Below, one piece after another: positions 8,130 to 16,902 of a stretch of 61,353 bases of DNA. The position numbers were made by a program, and so were the translations under genes. The notes beneath the pieces are model-generated. The model ran no database searches, had not been told where the DNA came from, and worked only from the letters and a program-made list of their open reading frames with translations. The stretch spans positions 1 through 61,353 of the forward strand of contig JANQQP010000045.1 of assembly GCA_028285005.1 (NCBI GenBank). The letters are read 5' to 3'. This stretch comes from Dehalococcoidia bacterium. Its GTDB lineage: Bacteria > Chloroflexota > Dehalococcoidia > Lucifugimonadales > Lucifugimonadaceae. Numbering within the stretch: position 1 is the first letter of the stretch; each line of letters begins with the position of its first letter.

Positions 8130-9146
8130 ATGACCTCAACGCACGAAACCATTCCACCGGCACCGTCATCTGCTCCTGAAGCCGTCAAGCGTATGACCGC
8201 TGCGGCCAACGCGTTCCTCAACACCCTCGACGACAGCCAGCGCGCAACGGCAACCTTCCCGTTTGAGGGCGACGAGCGCTACGAATGGGCCTACACGCCG
8301 ATCGACCGCAATGGCCTGCGCGTCCGCAACATGAGTGATGAGCAGCGAGACGCAGCATTTGCTCTGATGGACACCGCCTACAGCGAGCGTGGCATACAGA
8401 CTGCGCACCAAATAGTTGAACTCGAGACTCTGCTCGGCGAATACGAATCGATCACCAACAACGTCTCGCAGTTCGAGCGGGACATCGACCGCTACTGGTT
8501 CAGTGTCTTCGGCACGCCGGGTAGCGACGAGCCGTGGGGCTTCCGAGCGGGCGGCCACCACATCGGACTCGCCATCAGCATAGTTAACGACGAGCTTGTC
8601 GCCTACAACCCGCTCTTCTTCGGCGCCAACCCGGCCACAGTCAAGCATGGACCGCACGAAGGCATGCGCATACTTGTTGAAGAGGAAGACTGGGCGCGGG
8701 CGCTCGTGCGTTCTCTTTCCGACGAACAGAAGAAGATCGCGGTAGTCGACCCCGTTGCGCCCGCCGACATCCTGACCAAGAACTACCGCGTGGCGGATCC
8801 GAACGCAGCGCCAACGGGAATCGCATTCAGCGCTCTTTCAGACGGGCAGCGCGAGTCGCTTGTGAAACTGGTCAAGCTCTATGTGAACAGGGCGGCCGAC
8901 GACCTGGCAGCAAACTACTGGCGGCACGTCGAAGCGGTTGGCATGGACCGTTGGTCGTTTGCATGGGCAGGACCTGAAGAGCCGGGCCAGGGTCACTACT
9001 ACGCAGTCAGCGCGCCGAACTTCGTCGTTGAATACGACAACACGCAGAACGGCGCCAACCACATCCACTCAGTCCTGCGAGACTTCCACAACGACTGGGG
9101 CGAAGACATCCTCGCCGCCCACTACAAGCACTCAGACCACCACTAA
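8130..9146 (+). CDS. DUF3500 domain-containing protein
   Basis: A 338-residue protein of the DUF3500 family, recognised from RATATFPFEGDERYEW near the N-terminus, the GHHIGLAISIVNDELVAYNP segment, the RALVRSLSDEQKK stretch and the final IHSVLRDFHNDWGEDILAAHY. Family biochemical function is not established. No signal peptide is present here, so it is likely cytoplasmic. It lies 57 bp after the HTH gene on the same strand and may belong to the same transcript. The last residues (HYKHSDHH) are histidine-rich. Confidence 0.85.
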   Translation: MTSTHETIPPAPSSAPEAVKRMTAAANAFLNTLDDSQRATATFPFEGDERYEWAYTPIDRNGLRVRNMSDEQRDAAFALMDTAYSERGIQTAHQIVELETLLGEYESITNNVSQFERDIDRYWFSVFGTPGSDEPWGFRAGGHHIGLAISIVNDELVAYNPLFFGANPATVKHGPHEGMRILVEEEDWARALVRSLSDEQKKIAVVDPVAPADILTKNYRVADPNAAPTGIAFSALSDGQRESLVKLVKLYVNRAADDLAANYWRHVEAVGMDRWSFAWAGPEEPGQGHYYAVSAPNFVVEYDNTQNGANHIHSVLRDFHNDWGEDILAAHYKHSDHH

Positions 9147-9163
9147 GGTGCCGACCGGCGAGG

Positions 9164-9301
9164 GCCACCCTTCGACAGGCTCAGGATGGCAGCCGGCTGT
9201 CACTACCGCCGCAGTCCGTCATTCTGAACTTGATTCAGAATCTCTCAACTGACCGTCGATCTCGCTCCAACGAGAGATTCCGGATCAAGTCCGGAATGAC
9301 A
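9164..9301. repeat. Repeat cluster: D word and long family A unit
   Basis: The 310-base gap after the DUF3500 gene holds a D word (CCTTCGACAGGCTCAGGATGG, about 9169-9189) and an 85-bp family A variant (9217-9301). The right half of the variant is ATTCCGGATCAAGTCCGGAATGACA instead of the GATCCCTCCGC form. The rest of the gap to 9456 shows no gene. Confidence 0.88.
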
Positions 9302-9456
9302 ATTAGAAGGGTCGGGATGACCGTCCATCCCCTCAACCCGCCAAACTACGCACCTCACGTAACACTCCACACGAACCCCGTCCTATACCATTCTTCGACA
9401 GGGGCCCCGATGCATGAACTGCGCCTATAACGGCGCTAGCGGACGGGAGATGGGAA

Positions 9457-11154
9457 ATGAGCAGCCGGATATCTGGAGCCAGGGCTTCCCTCGCGCTCCT
9501 CACGGTTCTATTCGCCGGACTGATCGCAACTGCATGCGGCTCTAGCAGCTCACCAGCCTCTCAGTCCTCTAGCAACCACGCCGTTCCCTCGCCCGGCGCA
9601 GCGCCGCAACTCACTGCTCGACAGATCCTCGAGCGTTCCAGAGAAGCGTTCGATACCGTCGTCTCCTACCGCAACGAAGGCGGCTTCCTCTCTTACCCTA
9701 AAGACCGGCCAGAGGAGGCTGAATCCGGGACCATGATCAGCGAGTGGACTGCTCCCGACCGTTCGTCGCAGGTCGTCACCCAGGAGCACTCGGGTGAAAT
9801 CAAAGTCACACAGACAATCACAATTGGTGACCGCGGCTACCACCTGAATCCGTTCTTTGACGGTGAGTGGCAGGAAGTGAAGATCATCCGGCCGACTCCG
9901 CCAGCGGACGCCGGCGTGACGGACCCGCCTGATTCGAATGACATCCGGCTCGACCTGCTCGCCTATGTCGTCCCGGACGAACCACCCGAAGTGGTTGAGT
10001 TCGAGGGAAAGGTTGCCTACCGCATCACCGGCACTGCCGACGGCCCTGATCTCGGTTCCTACGACGACCCGAACTATGAATCCGAAGCACGATTCGTCAT
10101 CCACATAGACGCCGCCAGCTTTCTGCTACTCAGGGACGAACGCGTAATCAAGACGCGCAACACGGTCGAAGAGATCGATGCCAGGAGTGGCGCCTCATCG
10201 ACTTATGTCGAGGAAAGCGTGATCGAGTTCTCGTTCGACTTCACCTATTCCGACGAACCGCTGGTCATCGAACGCCCGCAAAACTACATCCCGTTCCCTG
10301 AGGACCGCTCTACCGACCCGGCGCTACTACCAACGCCGACGCCTGTGGTCCGGGACGACGTTCCAACCCCCACGGCCGTGCCGGGGCCGGTGAACCGACC
10401 GCCGGTTGGGCTGCTCGCGGTGACGCCGGCACCTCCGACGCTATATCCGTCGGTCCGGTTCACTCCGACCCCGGGGCCTTTCCCGCGCCCACCGTTCGCT
10501 GAGAACGACCCCAACCGGCACATCCCGTTCTACATCTACCAGGAGCCCTGGTACGACAAATTGGAACTGGGCGACGACGTTATCGTCTCGTACGTGCAGT
10601 GCAACGTGCTCAACTCGATTGGCGACCGTCCCTATCTGATCTCTATCAACTACATGCCTGAAGGCTCAGTTGTCGCGACTGGAGCGTGGACCGGATCAGA
10701 GTTTTACGTTGATAACGCGGACGGCTTCACTCACCAGAGATTCCAGTCTGACGAAGGACGCGCCGCCCTTGAAGCCGTGCTGAACGACCCTGAAACGGTC
10801 GCCCGTGTCATACACCTGTCGGATCCGAGCGCCCGTTGTCCGGCTGAATTCCTGAGTTACACAGGCGACACCTTCGAGCACTTGCCAGAGACCGATTGGT
10901 TCCGCATCGACGACGAGACCGTCGCACGGTTCGAGTCCTGCGACACAACGGGCACGAACCTTGCTGCGCCAATCCTGGTCGCTCATCTGCCCTCGGAGAC
11001 CGTAGTCGCGGTGACTCCCGGAAGCTACGCAGACATACTGGCGTGGCAAGCTCAGCCGCCCAGGAATCGAGAACACCTCTGGTCAGTTCTTAACGACGGT
11101 TTTCTTCGCATCCGGCTGGCAGAACTCGCCCCACGCGAGGCTCGTTGCGAATAG
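9457..11154 (+). CDS. Large lipoprotein, LppX/LolA-like N-terminal region, function unknown
   Basis: A 565-residue exported lipoprotein. The signal peptide ends in a lipobox (IATAC, Cys at residue 27). Residues ~50-270 (LTARQILERSREAFDTVVSY..., then a run of beta strands with EWTAPDRSSQVV and GDRGYHLNPF) look like the half-barrel of LolA/LppX-type lipid-binding lipoproteins. Residues ~285-350 are a Pro/Thr-rich linker. The rest is a second beta-rich domain with few cysteines (VQCNVLN, RCPAEFL, ESCDT). The start follows GGGAGATGGG. It is probably envelope-associated; no partner gene is obvious. Confidence 0.75.
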   Translation: MSSRISGARASLALLTVLFAGLIATACGSSSSPASQSSSNHAVPSPGAAPQLTARQILERSREAFDTVVSYRNEGGFLSYPKDRPEEAESGTMISEWTAPDRSSQVVTQEHSGEIKVTQTITIGDRGYHLNPFFDGEWQEVKIIRPTPPADAGVTDPPDSNDIRLDLLAYVVPDEPPEVVEFEGKVAYRITGTADGPDLGSYDDPNYESEARFVIHIDAASFLLLRDERVIKTRNTVEEIDARSGASSTYVEESVIEFSFDFTYSDEPLVIERPQNYIPFPEDRSTDPALLPTPTPVVRDDVPTPTAVPGPVNRPPVGLLAVTPAPPTLYPSVRFTPTPGPFPRPPFAENDPNRHIPFYIYQEPWYDKLELGDDVIVSYVQCNVLNSIGDRPYLISINYMPEGSVVATGAWTGSEFYVDNADGFTHQRFQSDEGRAALEAVLNDPETVARVIHLSDPSARCPAEFLSYTGDTFEHLPETDWFRIDDETVARFESCDTTGTNLAAPILVAHLPSETVVAVTPGSYADILAWQAQPPRNREHLWSVLNDGFLRIRLAELAPREARCE

Positions 11155-11197
11155 GTCGTCTGGCGCGTTTGCTGGGAGTGGGCCACAATCCACGATC

Positions 11198-12145
11198 ATG
11201 GCCGACCTCTCGTCCGGAAACAAGGAAGTCAAGATCGCCATCTACGCGGCGCTCATTGGCAACTTCATCATCGCCATTCTCAAGCTCGTTGGCGCGTTCG
11301 AGTCCGGTAGCAGTGGCATGTTCGCTGAGTCCGCCCACTCGTTCGCAGACTCCGGCAACCACTTCATCCTTCTGATCGGCCTTCGACTCGCCATGCGGCC
11401 GCCGTCCCGTTCGCATCCGTTCGGCTACGGCAAGGACCGCTACTTCTGGACGTTCCTCGCCGCGGTCTTGATGTTCACGATCGGCGCCACGTTCTCCGTA
11501 TTCCATGGCGTGCAGGCGCTCACCGACGACCACGAGGTGTCCCACTCCACCTTCAACTTCTACATCCTCGGCGCTGCAGCGCTGATCGAGATCGTCGCTC
11601 TTTACCTCGCACTCAAGGCTGTCTGGCCCGAGCTTAAGAAGCGCGGTCCGTGGACGGCGCTCAGGCAGACGAAGGACCCGACGCGGTTCATCGTCGTACT
11701 CGAAGACTCGGCAGCGCTCATCGGCATCGCTCTCGCTGCTGCTGGCCTGATCCTTGCGCAGACGCTGGACCTGGCGTTCTTCGACGGCCTCGCGGCCATC
11801 CTGATCGGTCTGTTGCTGGGCGCGATCGCCCTCATCCTCGGCTACGAATCCCGCAGCCTGTTGCTTGGCGAATCGGTCCATCCAGATGTGCGACGCCAGA
11901 TCGTCTCAGCCGTGCAATCGCACCCTGATGTTCACGACCTGATCGACCTGCAGACGATGCACCTTGGGCCCGAGGATGTGCTGGTGGGAATCGAGGTTCA
12001 CCTGCGCGACAACATGTCCACGGACAAGGTTGAGCGGGTGGTCCAGGAGGTGGAGGCGTCTGTACGTGAGATCATTCCGCAGGCCGATCACATGTTCGTC
12101 GAGGCTAAACCGCCGGAAGAAGCCGGCGGCGTTGCGCCTGCCTGA
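11198..12145 (+). CDS. Cation diffusion facilitator transporter, ZnT9-like subgroup
   Basis: A 315-residue membrane exporter of divalent metals. Six membrane segments are followed by a cytoplasmic C-terminal domain. Site motifs are MFAESAHSFADSGNH in TM2, SHPFGYGKDRYFW at the TM2-TM3 turn and VVLEDSAALIGIAL in TM5; the LEDSAA form is typical of the SLC30A9-like branch, whose metal preference is less clear than in ZitB/FieF. The C-terminal part holds VHPDVRRQIVSAVQSHPDVHDL and a HLGPEDVLVGIEVHL strand, as in the family dimer domain. It ends head-on against the minus-strand amidohydrolase with a 7-base gap. Confidence 0.88.
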   Translation: MADLSSGNKEVKIAIYAALIGNFIIAILKLVGAFESGSSGMFAESAHSFADSGNHFILLIGLRLAMRPPSRSHPFGYGKDRYFWTFLAAVLMFTIGATFSVFHGVQALTDDHEVSHSTFNFYILGAAALIEIVALYLALKAVWPELKKRGPWTALRQTKDPTRFIVVLEDSAALIGIALAAAGLILAQTLDLAFFDGLAAILIGLLLGAIALILGYESRSLLLGESVHPDVRRQIVSAVQSHPDVHDLIDLQTMHLGPEDVLVGIEVHLRDNMSTDKVERVVQEVEASVREIIPQADHMFVEAKPPEEAGGVAPA

Positions 12146-12152
12146 GCGCCTG

Positions 12153-12995
12153 CTAAACGTCCAGCCTGTAAAACGCCTTCGCCACTCCGCCGAACACCGC
12201 GTCCTTCTCGTTCGGCCGGAGCGAATCCAGCAGTTCTCTCGCCGTCGAAGCCACGCGTTCGTACGGTGAAGCCAGCGTCGAGACCGGCCAGTCTGATCCG
12301 AACATCAGGCGGTCGAAGCCGAACATGCCAAGCACATGGTGCACGTACGGCTCCAGGTCGTCTGCGGTCCAGTTCTGATGGTTAGCCTCGGTAACCATGC
12401 CGGACACCTTGCAGCGCATGCCATTGATCGATGCGACCTTGCGCATGTCGGACAGCCACGGTTCCATCACGCCGTCCTTGATGAGGGGCTTGGCGATGTG
12501 GTCGATGACAGAACGCAGTCGCGGCACCTCGTCCATGATCTTCGGAACATAGGGCAGGTTCGGCGGTTTCACGAGGAAGTCGTAGCAAAGCCCGCGCGCC
12601 TCGATCTCTCTGAGACCGGCCAATGCTCCTGAGGTGTAGAGCCACGAAGGGTCGTCCTCACCCTCCCAGATGTGCCGCACACCCTTGAAGTAGTCGCTCT
12701 GCTGCAGCTCATCGAGAGTTTCGCCGACATTCGGGTCCTTGAGATCGACCCAACCGACAACGCCTGCGACGAAGTCGGTCTCTTCAGCGATCTCCAGCAG
12801 CCAGCGCGTCTCATCCACGGATTCCGCTGCCTGCACGATCACCGTGTAGTCGACGCCCGAGGCCTCGATCAAAGGTCGCAATTCGTTGGGGCCGAAGTTG
12901 ACCGCCAGCGGACTTCCTTCGCCCATCCACGGGTAGTCGAATTTGTCCAGGTCCCAGAAGTGGTGGTGGCTATCGATGACAGGCGAATCAGTCAT
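12153..12995 (-). CDS. Amidohydrolase, L-fuconolactonase-like
   Basis: A 280-residue TIM-barrel amidohydrolase of the COG3618 type, which includes L-fuconolactonase and 2-pyrone-4,6-dicarboxylate lactonase. The N-terminal IDSHHHFWDLDKFDYPWM supplies the metal-binding HxH and the substrate-side tryptophan region; MFGSDWPVS near the C-terminus supplies the catalytic aspartate. It would hydrolyse a sugar-acid lactone. It lies 270 bp downstream of an enolase-superfamily sugar-acid dehydratase on the same strand, a combination used in non-phosphorylative sugar oxidation (lactonase then dehydratase). Exact substrate is not deducible. Confidence 0.85.
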   Translation of the reverse strand: MTDSPVIDSHHHFWDLDKFDYPWMGEGSPLAVNFGPNELRPLIEASGVDYTVIVQAAESVDETRWLLEIAEETDFVAGVVGWVDLKDPNVGETLDELQQSDYFKGVRHIWEGEDDPSWLYTSGALAGLREIEARGLCYDFLVKPPNLPYVPKIMDEVPRLRSVIDHIAKPLIKDGVMEPWLSDMRKVASINGMRCKVSGMVTEANHQNWTADDLEPYVHHVLGMFGFDRLMFGSDWPVSTLASPYERVASTARELLDSLRPNEKDAVFGGVAKAFYRLDV

Positions 12996-13117
12996 TGGCT
13001 ATCCGATTTACTGCGATGTCGTGCTCATGGTCCGCACAAGCCCGCGGACCGGCAAGCGATTATGGCGGAAAGGAGAGAGGATGGGAACCGGGACTGCTCT
13101 TCTCCCGGTTGCCAATC

Positions 13118-13264
13118 CTCCCTCCCTGACAGGGAGGGAGTTAGAGGGTGGGTTGTCGTTGAGTTAGCAGGCTACCAGTCAGAGGAATGGCCCTCACCCT
13201 CACCCTCTCCCAAGCTGGGAGAGGGGATTGGCCTGTCATTCTGAACTTGATTCAGAATCTCTCG
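13118..13264. repeat. Repeat cluster: family B unit and half family A unit
   Basis: The family B unit (13118-13229) starts CTCCCTCCCTGACAGGGAGG and ends CCCAAGCTGGGAGAGGGGATT. A left half of family A (13234-13263) follows and stops just before the TGA of the dehydratase gene, so the repeat abuts the coding end. Confidence 0.9.
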
Positions 13265-13265
13265 C

Positions 13266-14426
13266 TCACCAGTTCGTGAACGATCCGTCACTTCGCGTCA
13301 TACGTGGCACGAAGGTCTTCGAATCGGTGATCGAACTCTCTGCAGCCAGCTCCTCATTCAGCTCAACGCCAAGGCCGGGCATGTCCGGCGACCACGAATA
13401 ACCATCTGCCCACTCGATCTGTTGTGGGAACAGGTCTGTCGCAAAGGCCCCCGGCTGCCTGGGCATCTCCTGCACACCCACATTCGAAGACGCCATGCAG
13501 AGCGCAACACACGCCGCCGCGCTTACCGGTCCAAGCGGGTTGTGCGGGACGATGTCGATGTAGTGCGTCTCGGCCCAGTGCGTGATCTTCAGCGCTTCCG
13601 TCAGGCCTCCGACAATGCAAAGGTCGATACGTGCGTAATCGATCCACTCGTTCTCGATCACCTCGCGGAACGCCCACTTCGAGCCCCACTGTTCGCCCGC
13701 GGCGATCGGCAGGTTCGTCTTCTCGTGGACCTTCCTGTAGCTGGCTGCGTTCTCCGACCGGATCGGGTCCTCGATGAAGAACGGCTTGAACGGCTCAAGC
13801 TCCCTGCACATCTCGATCGCATGTGTCGTGTCGATGCGCGTGTGCAGGTCGTAGCAGATCTGGATGTCCGGCAGGGCGGTGCGCACCGCCTCCATCGCCT
13901 GCACGCTCACCTTGATCGCATCCCGAGGGTCAAGGACGCCCGGCTCTGTGAGGTCGCCATGAGTCGGCGGCTGGTGCCAGCGAGCGAACTTCCAGCCCTC
14001 GTCCCAGCGAGCCTTCGCCGCATCGACCAGCGCATCGATCGTCGGCCCGCCGATGTGCGGATAGCAGACAACCTTCTCTCGTACGGGCCCGCCGAGCAGC
14101 TTGTAGACAGGCTTCTCGACCGACTTACCCTTGATGTCCCACAGGGCGATGTCGATGGCGCTGATGGCACATGAGTAGACCGTATCGGCAGGAAAGAAGC
14201 CTGAACGAAACATCTCCTGCCAGAGCCGCTCCGTCTCCCACGGGTCTGAGCCGATCACGAGCTCGCCAAGATGGTCGATGGCGTTCTGGATGGCGTTTCC
14301 CCAGCCCCGAATTCCGACCTCACCCAGGCCTGAGATGCCGGCGTCTGTGTTGACCTTGATGACGTAGTAACCGCTGCGGCTCTTCGGGTCCTGCACGCGG
14401 AACTGTTTGATCTCCGTGACTTTCAT
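13266..14426 (-). CDS. Enolase-superfamily sugar-acid dehydratase (galactonate dehydratase-like)
   Basis: A 386-residue mandelate racemase/muconate lactonizing family protein that would dehydrate an aldonate to a 2-keto-3-deoxy acid. It shows the capping domain with GLGEVGIRGWGNAI, the hinge AISAIDIALWDIKGK, metal ligands Asp in IQICYDLHTR, Glu in FIEDPIRSEN and Glu in AAGEQWGSKW, and the base His in IVPHNPLGPVS. HNPLGP is close to the HCPLGP of D-galactonate dehydratases. It is upstream of the lactonase-like amidohydrolase on the same strand. Substrate assignment beyond an acid sugar is inference. Confidence 0.88.
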   Translation of the reverse strand: MKVTEIKQFRVQDPKSRSGYYVIKVNTDAGISGLGEVGIRGWGNAIQNAIDHLGELVIGSDPWETERLWQEMFRSGFFPADTVYSCAISAIDIALWDIKGKSVEKPVYKLLGGPVREKVVCYPHIGGPTIDALVDAAKARWDEGWKFARWHQPPTHGDLTEPGVLDPRDAIKVSVQAMEAVRTALPDIQICYDLHTRIDTTHAIEMCRELEPFKPFFIEDPIRSENAASYRKVHEKTNLPIAAGEQWGSKWAFREVIENEWIDYARIDLCIVGGLTEALKITHWAETHYIDIVPHNPLGPVSAAACVALCMASSNVGVQEMPRQPGAFATDLFPQQIEWADGYSWSPDMPGLGVELNEELAAESSITDSKTFVPRMTRSDGSFTNW

Positions 14427-14582
14427 ATCGGTCCTTTACGAGGGCATGACCTGCGGGTTGTGTCGAGTGGCCGAATCTTAACCCTGCGAGCGCCACCGTG
14501 GAGATCATGTCGGAGCTGAAACGCGAATCGGCCCGGGCGACTAAGCCCGGGCCGATATGCGGACCGCACTATCCGGCCAGAA

Positions 14583-15584
14583 TTATCTGCCTGCCCATGC
14601 CCTGAGCATCTTGTACAGCCACTCGATGATTATCTCGATCAAGGCGGCGAAGCGGTTCACCGGTTCCTCGTCTCGATCGTCATCGTCGTCGTCCGGATCG
14701 TCCGGCGCTGAGATTACCGTTGGTTCCGGCGTTGGCTCAGGTTTCGGTGTCTCGGTCGGCTTCGGGGTAGCCGTGGGCTCAGGCTTGGGTGTCTCGGTAG
14801 GCTTTGGCTTCGGTGTTGCCGTCGGTTCGGGCTCCGGCGTGGCCGTTGGCTCAGGTTCGGGAGTGGCGGTTGGTTCAGGCTCCGGCGTAGCCGTGGGCTC
14901 AGGTTCCGGAGTGGCGGTTGGCTCCGGAGTTGGTACCGGCGTCGGAGGCGGAGCAGTTACGTCCACCACGATCTCATCAATGAACTGGTTCGGCGAGGTG
15001 CTGTTCATGCCGAGCGTCGTCCACGGCCTCGTCGCCTGCACAGCGACTTCGTGAGTACCCGCGGAGAGTGTGACGTTGCTCTCAAGTGTCAGACCAACAG
15101 TAGAACCGCCTGCGACGGCCTCGAACAGTGCAGAGTCGACAACATCACCGTCAATCAACAGCTCGAAAAAGCCACCGGTTTCGGCATCGGCTCCAGCAGG
15201 AGTCATCACGGCAACGCTTGCGGAAACCGCTGCAACGTCGCCGTCATTCGTGACGGTGAACGATTGCCGCACGCCCGCACCTTCAAAGATCTCTGGCACA
15301 CCGTTTCGGCAATCTGCATCGCTGCCACAGCCACCGTCATTGTCAACCACCTGGCCGACACTCAACTTGACTGCGTTCGTGATGACGCCAAGGCCGGTGA
15401 TGTCGACAAGATCAACAACAGGCGAGCTGCCCGTGCCGTTCGGTGTGGTGTACACCTCCCAGCCAGTCAGGTCGCCGGTCTCGAAATCGCTGTTCGTAGT
15501 CGCATTTGCTGCCGAGGCTGAAAGGGCGAACACGCTGAGCACTGTCAGCGCGATGAACGGCAGGCTAAGTCGCTTCAGGTTCAT
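14583..15584 (-). CDS. Secreted PT-repeat protein with amphipathic C-terminal helix
   Basis: A 333-residue exported protein. Signal peptide (residues 1-27, ending SASAANA) leads to a jelly-roll-like domain (DFETGDLTGWEVYTT, LSAGTHEVAVQATRPWT). Then about 90 residues of tandem Pro-Glu-Pro-Thr-Ala-Thr repeats follow, then a DDPDDDDDDRDEE acidic stretch and a final helix, ALIEIIIEWLYKMLRAWAGR. The acidic spacer and terminal helix resemble a sorting or membrane-attachment tail, but no LPXTG or PEP-CTERM signal is seen. Function is unknown; surface adhesion or glycan binding is a guess from the N-terminal domain. Confidence 0.75.
   Translation of the reverse strand: MNLKRLSLPFIALTVLSVFALSASAANATTNSDFETGDLTGWEVYTTPNGTGSSPVVDLVDITGLGVITNAVKLSVGQVVDNDGGCGSDADCRNGVPEIFEGAGVRQSFTVTNDGDVAAVSASVAVMTPAGADAETGGFFELLIDGDVVDSALFEAVAGGSTVGLTLESNVTLSAGTHEVAVQATRPWTTLGMNSTSPNQFIDEIVVDVTAPPPTPVPTPEPTATPEPEPTATPEPEPTATPEPEPTATPEPEPTATPKPKPTETPKPEPTATPKPTETPKPEPTPEPTVISAPDDPDDDDDDRDEEPVNRFAALIEIIIEWLYKMLRAWAGR
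14690..14945. repeat. Minisatellite coding the PEPTATPE repeats
   Basis: On the plus strand, 24-bp units of the form GGCTCAGGTTCGGGAGTGGC repeat with small changes and encode the Pro/Glu/Thr repeats of the secreted protein on the minus strand. Near-identical units suggest copy-number change by slippage. Confidence 0.85.
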
Positions 15585-15897
15585 GCTGCTCTCCGTGGAT
15601 CGTTGCCCCGCCCGGGAGATGTCGGTGCGGGCGTTCTGGGATAGGAACCGGCAGCGCCGGTGTCCAGGGCTGGAAACATATTCCGCAAGCCGGAGAGCGA
15701 CCTCAACAACCGGGCCGTTGGCTTTCTGTAGGAGAACTATGTGCGGAAGGAGTGCGCCTTCGAGGCCCTGGAAAATGTAGCCTCGGATAACGTGTCGCGA
15801 TGCGCGTGCCGACAGCGCAATTTGCCGGGAAAGTCGACCAGGCGGATTTCCGAACTAACGGACGTCAAGAAGCAGACAAAAACGACTCGGTGGCGGC
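15585..15897. other. 313-base gap without a recognised gene
   Basis: This lies between the secreted PT-repeat protein (start 15584) and the propeller gene (stop 15898), both on the minus strand, so it contains the promoter of the former. I see no repeat-family copy, RNA motif or convincing frame. Confidence 0.5.
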
Positions 15898-16590
15898 CTA
15901 AGCCACCAGCTTGCCGATCTCCGGCTTACCCCTCGTTGCAGTGCCATGCTTGCCGGCGAAGTTCGCATCGGCGTACCACAGCTCACCGTTCTTGATCGAC
16001 AGCCCGTGCACGAACGCCGCCTCGGGAGGCATCGTGATCCTGTCGGTCTCAGATCCAGTCTCGACGTTGTACTTCACGATCACGTTGTCCGTCGTGTGTG
16101 CGCACCAGACGCCATCGCCGTCGCGAGCGAGACCGTGCAGACGCTCCAGCTCAACCGGGAAGGTCTTGATGATCTTCATGGCGTCAGACGGGTCGCAAAG
16201 GTGCAGCGCCTTTGGGGCGAACGCCGTCACCCACATCAGGCCGTCGTCCCATTCAATGCCGTGAATGCCGCCGCCGTCCGGAGTGCGGTATCGATCGACA
16301 GCCTTACCGGTCTCCATGTCCAGCTTGTAGATATAGCCAAGGTGCGTGTCCGTAGAGCGGTATGGCCGCGATGCTGTTCCACCATTCGAAGCGGTCCAGA
16401 TGAAGCCGCCACCAACAGTGATCCCGGAGCCGTTCTCGGTGGGCGTGTTGATTGTCCGCAGAAGGTCGCCGCTCTCATTGATAACCAGCACGTCGTCTGT
16501 GAGCTGGTCCATTACGTACAGCTCATCGTCATACCACTGCAGGCCGTTCGGCATCTCACATGGCGAATCGAACGTGGAGACAGGCTTCAT
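15898..16590 (-). CDS. Beta-propeller protein (SMP-30/NHL-like)
   Basis: A 230-residue protein built of repeated blades: PNGLQWYDDELYVMDQLTDDV, SGITVGGGFIWTASNGG, IHGIEWDDGLMWVTAFAPK, LHGLARDGDGVWCAHTTDN and VHGLSIKNGELWYADANF. Each has the G-(I/L)-x-W-x-D/N-G-x-L/V-W pattern of six-bladed sugar-lactonase/streptogramin-lyase-like propellers. It has no signal peptide. The length is short for six blades, so it may be a compact or five-blade form. Function cannot be assigned; a lactonase or ligand-binding role would fit the nearby sugar-acid enzymes. Confidence 0.72.
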   Translation of the reverse strand: MKPVSTFDSPCEMPNGLQWYDDELYVMDQLTDDVLVINESGDLLRTINTPTENGSGITVGGGFIWTASNGGTASRPYRSTDTHLGYIYKLDMETGKAVDRYRTPDGGGIHGIEWDDGLMWVTAFAPKALHLCDPSDAMKIIKTFPVELERLHGLARDGDGVWCAHTTDNVIVKYNVETGSETDRITMPPEAAFVHGLSIKNGELWYADANFAGKHGTATRGKPEIGKLVA

Positions 16591-16902
16591 CTACTTCCTC
16601 CGGTAAGCGTCTGGCTGGCTGCCGACATGATGGTCGGGTGCGAACGCCGAGTCAAATCCCTTTCCCCAATGGCCTCCGCGTGCCTGTTTTTCAACACAAC
16701 ATGGATGTGCGCCCCACATCAGCGTCTCCCACAGAGGAGTAGAATAGAAGTGCAGGCGCTATAGAGAGCGCCATATCTTGCGAATGACAAGTTACCGGAA
16801 TGTCCAGACGCACCCCGCCTATGTAAACGGCGGTTCGGAAGCAAAATTCCCGCACCGCGCCCCGGGAGTGCGTCCAGCACAACCGAATATCTGGAGGCAT
16901 TA
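16591..16902. other. Divergent intergenic region with a small hairpin
   Basis: A 312-base region between two divergent genes. It contains a perfect 6-bp hairpin GGCGCT-ATAGAG-AGCGCC at 16755-16772 and a TAGAAT -10-like word at 16740-16745 without a clear -35. No repeat-family copies or coding frames are supported. Confidence 0.45.

Noticed and set aside
11090..11881. 263-codon minus-strand frame across the cation transporter
   Set aside because: Antisense to a well-supported membrane transporter and composed of charged low-complexity residues typical of a shadow frame.
15946..16764. 272-codon plus-strand frame
   Set aside because: Antisense to the propeller protein, whose repeated blades are clear on the other strand.
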